Shown one piece after another: positions 56,361-64,000 of a DNA stretch of 64,000 nt (the stretch's first letter is position 1; each line of letters starts with the position of its first letter). Made by a program: the position numbers and the translations under genes. This DNA is from Cryptomeria japonica (Eukaryota > Streptophyta > Pinopsida > Cupressales > Cupressaceae): contig NC_081415.1 in NCBI RefSeq assembly GCF_030272615.1, forward strand, positions 268,881,425 through 268,945,424, written 5' to 3'. The notes below the pieces were generated by a model that ran no database searches, had not been told where the DNA came from, and saw only the letters and a list, made by a program, of their open reading frames with translations.

Positions 56361-57589
56361 TGATGAGCCGAAATAATGGCTCTGTTTTGATAGAATTTTG
56401 TCATAGAATCCATGCTTAGGTCTTGTGTTTGGATAATATTTGGGTCAGAAGACTTTCCTAGTTGATGCCTTTTTAAGTATTTATGGAACTGATTTATCAT
56501 ATACCTGAGGTTGTTATATAATGATTTCTAAATGGTTCATCTGTGTAAATTATCTAGATCAATATTAAAATGTGGTATAATTTATGTTATGTTAACATTA
56601 GTAAATACACATGCTTTTGTGCACATTAACACCATGATGCAGGGTCAACCAAGAAGAAGGAAAGACTAAGCTAGCGGTTTAAAGGAACATCAACATGCCA
56701 CTACGATGCAGACCCGGTCAAAGTGATGCAGCATTAAAGAAGATCAAAACCACTTGACCGCTTCCTCAGCAGAGTGGTTTATGGGACATTTATAATTGTT
56801 CTTAGTGGATCTTAAATCTAGGAAGCAATTCGTGCTATATCTTCTCAACTGCAGGATAGATGTTGTTTTGTTTTCTTGCACTGACTTCTTCTTTAGTATA
56901 ATAAACATGTTCGCCTATTTCATTGGAATGTGGATTGATCAGTTAGGAATCCGTTATAAGTTTCCATATAAATAAAAGGTTTCTATCTCCTCTCAAGGGT
57001 AGAGAATGACCATAGAATTTTTAATACCCAGCTTTCAGACTTATGTATTTTATAGTCAATTTGGAATAAAGAAATCAATGTTATTTTGACCTTATCAGTT
57101 GCAATCTAAGAATTCTGGATATACTCACTCAAGGGGGCCCACTTGGTAAGTAGTCCCTTTGTGTTTTTCAGTTAATTTCCATCTTGCAATAGTTGTTGTT
57201 TTGGCATTTAACTGTTCCTGCAGCAACTAGAAACAGTTCATGTGTATGTTCTAACAGCCACAGTGGGCAGAGTAGTTCCTATCCGCTTGCCAGAACATTA
57301 TCATTTGGTAGCAGTTGCTTAAGTTACTTTCAGTTGTGAGTTCTGATTAAGTAATAGTTCATTATGTTTTTGCACATTTATTTCAGAGAATTTCCTTTCC
57401 TGCAGTATGATAGAATGGTTGCGATATGAACTTGGTGCACATATAGTGCTGGCCCATTTCAAGTTTATGTCATTGGTCGATAAAGTAAATGAGCCTTTGC
57501 TACAGGAAAGCTAGTTGTTTAGTAAGGATGTCCAATCCCTGAATTGAGTTTTTATAACCTAGTTGCCATTCTAGTTGTGAGGACCTACA
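56361..57589 (+). mobile_element. Solo LTR of the GY1 (Athila-like) family
   Basis: This 1229-bp sequence is homologous end to end to the GY1 LTR, in the opposite orientation to GY1. It starts TGATGAGCCGAAATAATGGC (GY1 minus strand: TGATGAGCCTAAATAATG) and ends TTGTGAGGACCTACA. Shared internal words include CTCACTCAAGGGGGCCCACTTGG and GAACTTGGTGCACATA. It is flanked by ATCAA on both sides with no internal region. That is the product of recombination between the two LTRs of a former full element. Confidence 0.92.
56967..56974 (+). promoter_or_regulatory. TATA box of the solo LTR
   Basis: TATAAATA followed by AAAGGTTTCTATCTCCTCTC is at the same relative place as in the GY1 LTRs. Confidence 0.5.
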
Positions 57590-57594
57590 ATCAA
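57590..57594. repeat. Target-site duplication, right copy, solo LTR
   Basis: ATCAA, identical to 56356-56360. Confidence 0.85.
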
Positions 57595-58801
57595 GGCGAA
57601 GTTTCATTAAACATTCACATAGGATGAGTACTAAGATTAAGATTACTCAAGATATCATCTCATGAAAAGATATACATTTTTTTTTCTATTTTCATTGCTA
57701 AAATGTTTTTTTTCTTTACATCCTAATTAATACAAAAGTTCATCTAAAATAGATTTTACCCCTCCTAGGTTGTATGAAGATCCAACTATGAAATTCACAT
57801 CTAATTTCTAAACTTTAATTAAATTCATCTATAATTACTTGTAATATAAATGTGCCTTCTCTCTTTTTTCTAGTCTTAAGGTTCTTTGTAGCTAGATTGT
57901 ATTGTTTTAGACTTGTATACTAAATTTTAAAATCTAATAAGGAACAGTCAAATATTCAACTACACGAATTGAGGGAGAACTATTAACTAGACATTATTTC
58001 TTATTTTCAAATTACGCAAATAAAAGGGTAATTATGAGTTCAAACACATCTACATGGTAGGTAAATCTTTAACCTTTAATGTTTCCACCAATTTGAAATA
58101 TACAAGCCATTTTTTTTTAGCTCATAAGTAAGAGACTTAAATTGAAATGTATTGATTATCTTGAAGGAATCTATTTACCAAAATTTATCCGAGGTTAGCG
58201 AGTGATTCTTAATGAAGAGAAATCAATTCCATTAACTAGGGCAAAGCTTCCCAAGGTGCATCACAAATGCTTTTGTTTTCATAATTCAAAATATTTTATT
58301 CAATAGAATTTTTACTACTATATTAGGGTAAAAGGGTGCATTAGTGGACCATCTACGTCTTGCAAAATTTACTCTTTTGAAACCCAAAGGGCTCTTTTAC
58401 CCAACGTTAGGAAGATAATAATTTCAAAACAAAAAAATAAAGATATTGATTGAAGAATTTACGACTTAATCCCTTATTTAAAATTCCAATGAGGGTCCCC
58501 CTTACATGAACTAGGTTTTTTATAATTTTCCCTAAAGGGTTAATTACCACTTCATTTAAAACTTAATTATTATATACAAAGCGGTCAATCACTTTTAATG
58601 TTAATTTTAATAACATTAAATTATAGTTAAATTTATAAGCTTCCACTAATAAATTTATTTATTCCAAATAAATTTTAAATGTCAAATATACAAATTAATT
58701 TAAGATAAGATCTAAGACATTACAACTATTAAAAAAAATAGTACAAATTCTAAATTACAACTCAAAGAAATATATTTTAAATAAAATAGTTAATAATTAA
58801 T
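57595..58801. other. AT-rich spacer
   Basis: I see no gene or recognisable repeat before the CO4 LTR. Confidence 0.5.
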
Positions 58802-60151
58802 TGTTGGCATTTGCATGAAGATTGCATTAATGATATGTTATGTTGTCATTGATGTCAATTAACTGGTACTGATATTGTTGATATTATTGTAATATTGTTA
58901 CTGTAACTGGTAGGAAGAATTTGTGAGGAGAACCGGTAACCGATGTAAACCCTATCTATTGATGTAACGGTAAACCCTGCTTGTTGTTTTTGATAAACCC
59001 TAACCGATTAAGTTTGGTGAATTGGTGATATTATTTTATGATCTGATGATGAGCGGTAATGATTATGACACGTATGATTATTGTATGAAGATAATTTGAA
59101 GAGATTTTGGCAAGTTGTCATAACAGTTTTTGTCTAGGGAATGAGTAAATGTATTGCATCTAACGCAAAGCGCGTGATGAGTTACTAAGTTCGATGAAGC
59201 AGTGATCAAGGAGTGATCAAAGTTTTCATGATTGATGTGCAGAGATTGCTATGTAATCCAACGGTCATACTTGAATCAATTTGTTTGTAATCTCTATGAG
59301 AATTAGGTTTTTGTTGTGTTACGGACCTAATTGATTTGTTTATAAGGTTGATGAAGTTGTTTAGTTTAATGAATTGGCAAAGAGTGAGCATAGATTAGTT
59401 GAGTGTGTAGTTGCCAAACTGGATGATGTATCTATAGTTTGAGTAAAGGTGGATAGGAGCATGAAATGGATCTGATCAAGCAAGTGTAGTGCTACTCAGA
59501 TAGATCAACAAACTCTTGTTGTTTTATAACAATTACAGCAGAATTGAAATCCCCTAACCAGGTAAACTCTAACAAGCTTGGTGTTATTCAAATCCTCTAA
59601 CAAGGTGATCCATTAGATTGGATTTTCAAATCCTCTACCGAGGTTACTCCTTACAGGGTATTGCTTCCAACGAGGCATTGTAGTCAATCCCTTAACCGGG
59701 TGATTCCTAACAAGATCAGTTCTTAACAAGACTTTTGTAAAGCTTTAATAGGCTACGCTCCTAACAGGGCGAACTTCAGAAGAGTTCAGATAGTTATCTT
59801 GTGAGTCTCATCTCACCATGGTTTTTACCTATTTAGGTTTCCATGTCAAAAATATTTGTGTCAATTGGTGAATGTTTTTGTGGATATGTTTCTTATAGTT
59901 GATTTACTTAACTACTTTGATAAGTCATGATAACCGGAAGCATTGAGAAATGAAGAAGTTGTTTACTATTAATTTGTTGTAACGGTCAACCGATTTATCT
60001 TATGATTTTTTATCTTGACAGTGGTATTTCATTGATAGTTCTAAGTTTACTTTGAGAGAATGGTGAAGTTTGTATCAGTTTTTCTATCTACTGATTCACC
60101 CCCCCCCCTCTCAGTAGTTGACCGAATACTTATTCTTTCATCATACCATCA
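58802..60151 (+). repeat. CO4 5' LTR
   Basis: It runs from TGTTGGCATTTGCATG to CATACCATCA. It contains an array of YCTAACMRGGT-like words (about 59550-59775) and a C-tract at about 60100-60108. Confidence 0.88.
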
Positions 60152-60153
60152 AT

Positions 60154-60165
60154 TGGTATCAGAGC
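60154..60165 (+). promoter_or_regulatory. CO4 primer binding site
   Basis: TGGTATCAGAGC is an exact initiator tRNA-Met-type site, two bases after the LTR. Confidence 0.92.
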
Positions 60166-60221
60166 TTATCAGGTCCTTTAAGGTCTAAGCCTAACAGCTT
60201 GAGGTAAAGATCTTGCAGATC

Positions 60222-61110
60222 ATGATGAAGAAGGAAGGTCTGAAGTTTAATAGAGAGAACTATAGGATATGGAGTGACAAAATGAAAATTTATATCAAGA
60301 GTTTGGGAAGCCAGTATTGGGAACATGTCAACACTAAATATGTTGCACCTACTGGGATGTTGACTAATGATCAGAAGAAAGAGCAACAAGAAAATCATCA
60401 AGCATTAGAGGCTATGATCACTTCTTTGTCTGATGCAAAGTATGTAGATGTTCATGGTCTTGAGATTGCATCTAAGGTATGGGAAAAACTTGAAGAGATT
60501 TATAGTGGTGATGAACATGTTAATATTGCTAAAGAAGAGAGTCTAAGAGGCAAGTTTGGTGACATGCAGATGGTTGAAGGTGAGAATATCCAGCAGTATG
60601 GTCAAAGGATAAAGGAGATAGTCAGTGAAATTAAGAGTGCAGGAGGTAAAGTGGAAGATTTCATAGTGATCAATAAGGTACTGAGAACCCTGCTACTAGT
60701 CTATGCTATCTAAGTTGCAGCTATTCAGGAGCTGAAGTCCATTAACAAAACTAAGGTAACTCTTGACTCCATCATTGGCAAGCTTATTGCTTTTGAATTA
60801 AATGGTTATGATGGTAGTGTACATAAATCTGAGTATGCATTCAGAGCTTTTGTTTCTAACCCATCTATGAGGAAAAGTAGAGATGTCAGTCACAGTTATG
60901 AATCCAGATCTAGCAAAGAAGTTGATGATGAAGACAGTTTAGTTGAGCTTGAAGCATTGTTGGCCAAGCGGTTGCCTAGAGGTACAGGTAAATATAGAGG
61001 TAAATTACCTTTTAAATGTTTTGCATGCAACAAGATTGGACACATTGCTGCTAACTGTCATAATGGTAATAATAAGCACAAACGAGAGAAATTCAAGAAG
61101 TACAAGGGTA
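60222..61110 (+). pseudogene. CO4 gag
   Basis: Paired ATGs at 60222 and 60225 open MMKKEGLKFNRENYRIWSDK, followed by GSQYWEHVNTKYVAPTGMLT, VWEKLEEIYSGDEHVNIAKE and MVEGENIQQYGQRIKEIVSE. A TAA at 60711-60713 (VYAI*VAAIQELK) stands where CO2 has Arg. The frame resumes to a lysine-rich C-terminus with an intact CCHC knuckle CFACNKIGHIAANC (about 61018-61060). One stop is the only break, so this is the best gag of the family in the window. Confidence 0.9.
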
Positions 61111-61754
61111 AAGGCAAAAGAGATTGTCTTATTGTTGTTGATGGTGGTATCACTAATGAGGAATCAGATGGTGATGCTAATGAAGACATTGTGTTTGTAG
61201 ATATTAAAGAAGAAATATCAAACCAGAAGGCATTAGTATCCAGGATGGATAACTCTGATGATTGGATCATTGATAGTGGTTGTTCACATCACATGACCAG
61301 TCATCAGAGTAAATTTCTTTCTTTGAAGGAATTTGATGGCGAAGTTGTAAGATTTGGTAATGATTCACCTTGCATGGTTAAAGGTAAGGGAACTATTTCT
61401 CTTAATGGAAAGAGAAGTGCAGATGATGTCTACTGGGTTGAAGATCTAAAGCACAATATTTTGAGTGTGGCACAACTCAATGAAAGAGGATACTCATTGG
61501 AGTTTAAAAATGGTACGTGCAAAATCTATGATAGAAAAGGTGAACTAATTTCAACTAGGAAGAAAACTAAAGATAACTTGTTTCACCTTAATCCTAGAGT
61601 CAATAATTGTTTAATTGCAAAGATAGATGATAGTTGGCTTTGGCATAGGAGATTTTGTCATATAAATTTTGATAACATTGTTAAAGTGAGTAAGTCCAAG
61701 ACAGTGAGAGGTTTGCCTCAGTTGGACAAACCGGTTAATGCTCTATGCAAATAA
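61111..61754 (+). pseudogene. CO4 protease and pre-integrase region
   Basis: The frame is open: DWIIDSGCSHHMTSHQ (about 61260-61305, catalytic Asp present), VVRFGNDSPCMVKGKGTI, DVYWVEDLKHNILSVAQL and the pre-integrase SWLWHRRFCHINFDNIVKV (about 61633-61690). It ends at TAA 61752-61754 in LCK*CQLGKM, inside the zinc-binding CxxC pair of the integrase. Confidence 0.9.
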
Positions 61755-62710
61755 TGTCAATTGGGAAAGATGGCATCCTCAACTTTCAAGAGAAAATCTT
61801 TTTCAGCAGAACATGATTTAGATTTGGTTCATATAGATCTTTATGGACCAATAAGGACAAAAAGTATTCAAGGTGACAGATATTTTATGATCTTCACTGA
61901 TGATTGCTCAAGGATGATGTGGGTCACATTCTTGAAGGATAAGACTGAAGCTTTTGGTAAGTTCAACACATTCAAGGCCTTAGCTGAGAAGGAGAGTGGT
62001 AAGAAGATAAAGTGTTTGAGGACAGATCAAGGCGATGAATTTACTTCTGAGGAATTGACTAGGTATTGTGAAGAAAATGGTATCAAACGATATCTTTCTG
62101 CACCAAGGACACCACAGCAGAATGGTATTGCAGAGATAAACAATCAGTCAATTGTTGAAGCTGCTAGGACAATGTTGATACAAGGAGGTGTAGTGAAAAC
62201 TTTTTGGAGAGAAGCTGTCAGCAGAGTTGTCTACACTATGAATTGGATTTTGGTAAAGAGAGGTAAGGAATAGACTCCTTATGAATATTGGTATGGTAGA
62301 TCAGATGTTAGTTATTTCAAAATATTTGGAAGCAAATGTTTTATTAAGAGAGGTGATTATATTAGCAAATTTGAGGCTAAAAGTGATGAAGGTATATTTA
62401 TTGGCTATTCCGCCAAGAGTAAGGCCTATAAGTGTTTTAACAACCGAACACAGAGAATTATTGAGAGTACTGATGTTTGAGTGGATATGTCTCAGAGGAA
62501 ACCAGTTTGGAGAAAAAGGATGAAGATCCTTGCATTTTGTTTTTGGACCCAGAAACTGTGAAATCTGAAACTGGCAAAGCAAATATTGATGTACTAGTTC
62601 AACCGGAACAAATAAATTTAGACGAAGATGATGATAATGAAGAAGTTGAACCTGAAGATAATGATCATGTTATTCCAAGATATGTGAAACTGAATCACAA
62701 TCCTGAATAG
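61755..62710 (+). pseudogene. CO4 integrase
   Basis: The core is open at 61761-62273 with all three catalytic residues: VHIDLYGPIRTK, CLRTDQGDEFTSEE and QQNGIAEINNQSIVEAA. A stop at 62271-62273 (RGKE*TPYEYW) follows. The C-terminal part continues with PYEYWYGRSDVSYFKIFGS and IFIGYSAKSKAYKCFNN, then TGA at 62478-62480 (TDV*VD). An acidic linker (DEDDDNEEVEPEDNDH) ends at TAG 62708-62710, where CO1 has a CAG codon before IIGD. Confidence 0.9.
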
Positions 62711-64000
62711 ATTATTGGGGATAAGGATGTTGGAGTACTAACTAGAAGAAGAATCAGAGAGAATTCTTGCATGATCTCCACTATTGAACCAAGAACTGCT
62801 AAGGAAGCATTTGGTGATGATCATTGGGTTAAAGCTATGGAGAAGGAATTAGATCAAATTGAGAATAACAACACGTGGACCCTAGTACCCCGACCAGTAA
62901 ATAAAAATGTGATAGGTACTAAGTGGGTATTCAGGAACAAGTTGAATGAAGATGGTGTTGTAGTTTGCAATAAAGCTAGGTTGGTTTGTAAAGGTTATGC
63001 ACAAGAGGAAGGAGAAGACTATGGTGAGACTTTTGCACTAGTGGCAAGAATGGAAGGTGTCAGAAATTTACTTGCATTTGTAGCACATAAGAAATTAAAG
63101 GTATACCAGATGGATGTTAAGTCAGCATTTTTGAATGGGATACTAGAAGAAGTATACATTGAGCAGCGAGATGGTTATGCTTTGACTGATAAGAAAGACA
63201 TGGTATGCAGATTGCATAAAGCTTTATATGGATTAAAGCAGGCACTAAGAGCATGGTATGAAAGGCTTCATACACATCTGATGAAGATAGGCTTTCTGAG
63301 AACCAGTGATGATAGTAACATATATCTCAAATCTGAAGGAGATAAAATACTAGTCAGCGAAGTATTTGTTGATGATATCATATTTGGAAGTAAGGATGAC
63401 ATGAGCAACAGTTTTGTAGATGAAATGAAAAATGAGTTTGAAATGTCTTTAGTGGGAGAAATAAAAAATTTCATAGGCTTGCAAATACAGCAAATGAAGA
63501 ATGGTATTTTCATCACATAGTCTAAGTATGTGAAAGAGGTCTTGAAGATATTTGGCATGAGTGACTGTAAACCAGTTGGGACACCAATGGTTACAGGTTA
63601 TAAGTTGTCTAAGGAAGATGAGTCCAAATTTGTTGCTGAGAAGGAATACAGGTCAATGATTGGAAAATTGTACTATGTTGTTCACAACAGACTAGACATA
63701 GCTCATGCAGTTGGCATAGTTTCTAGATTCTAGAAGAATCCTAAGGAAACACATCTGATAGCAACCAAAAGAATTTTTAGATACTTGAAAGGTTCTATTG
63801 ATTATGGGTTATGGTATCCATATGGAGGAAATTTTGACTTGAAGGTGTACACAGATTCATATTGGGCAGGAAATGTTGATGACCGGAAAAGCACAACCGG
63901 TGGAGCATTTTTTCTTGGAGGAAGACTTGTTTCATGGAGTAGTAAAAAGCAGAGTTGTATTTCACAATCTACTACTGAAGCTGAGTATGTTGCAGCTTAC
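62711..64000 (+). pseudogene. CO4 reverse transcriptase and RNase H (partial)
   Basis: The reverse transcriptase (62771-63520) is open: [72 protein letters not shown] and the catalytic VSEVFVDDIIFGSKDD. TAG at 63518-63520 (FIT*SKYVKEV) replaces a Gln, and TAG at 63731-63733 follows SRF. RNase H begins near 63845 (VYTDSYWAGNVDDRKSTTGG) and reaches SQSTTEAEYVAAY at the window end. The catalytic Asp region and the Glu of TEAEY are present. The rest is outside. Confidence 0.9.

Larger units (their letters stand above)
58802..64000 (+). mobile_element. CO4: Ty1/copia retrotransposon, cut by window end
   Basis: This is a plus-strand copia element of the CO2 family: 5' LTR 58802-60151, PBS, and a polyprotein running to the end of the window inside RNase H. 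The 3' LTR is outside. Gag is near-identical in wording to CO2 (DQKKEQQEN, YVDVH, EEIY.GDEHV, QQYGQRIKEIV). It carries at least seven in-frame stops. Confidence 0.92.

Overview
The window is transposon-filled plant nuclear DNA. It is AT-rich and I see no intact host gene, rRNA, tRNA or CRISPR array. Almost everything that can be named is a decayed retrotransposon: L1-type LINEs with a plant RNase H domain, Ty1/copia elements and an Athila-like Ty3/gypsy element. The mix, the very long LTRs and the heavy decay suggest a large, repeat-rich genome. A conifer or other gymnosperm is my guess from the flavour of the elements; it is not proven by the sequence.

Layout. 1-11348: AT-rich spacer holding an ORF1-only LINE-like relic (1330-2311), a degenerate telomere-like tract (3316-3497), a 5'-truncated LINE with target-site duplications (LINE-2, 4063-5703), and an unrecognised pseudogene (8949-10192) with an in-frame 147-bp tandem duplication, bracketed by ~250-bp direct repeats. 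11362-52610: one minus-strand LINE (LINE-1, ~7.9 kb of its own sequence), bounded by a 13-bp target duplication (11349-11361 / 52611-52623, one mismatch) and split into five pieces by four LTR retrotransposons: GY1 (Athila-like, minus, 16068-27192), CO1 (copia, plus, 27787-35583), CO2 (copia, minus, 36016-43217) and CO3 (copia, plus, 44690-51910). The LINE protein frame resumes across each insertion. GY1 and CO1 have perfect 5-bp duplications, CO2 a 4/5 one, and CO3 none. 52624-58801: spacer with degenerate tandem repeats and a solo LTR of the GY1 family (56361-57589, duplication ATCAA). 58802-64000: a fifth LTR element, CO4 (copia, plus, same family as CO2), cut off by the window edge inside its RNase H.

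How the parts relate. LINE-1 is the oldest layer, and the four LTR elements landed in it later. No element looks able to make its full protein set: all carry stops and frameshifts, many at former Gln CAG, Arg CGA or Trp TGG codons, the pattern left by deamination of methylated cytosine.

The most unusual observation is that both bounded LINEs carry an additional sense-strand ORF after the RNase H domain, in the same place (305-411 bp downstream of the ORF2 stop). I do not recognise this 'ORF3' from described plant L1 elements. Other points of note are CO2's 5' LTR, which lacks ~99 bp at its outer end yet is flanked by a near-perfect target duplication, and a 36-bp polypurine/U3-start duplication fixed in both LTRs of CO1.
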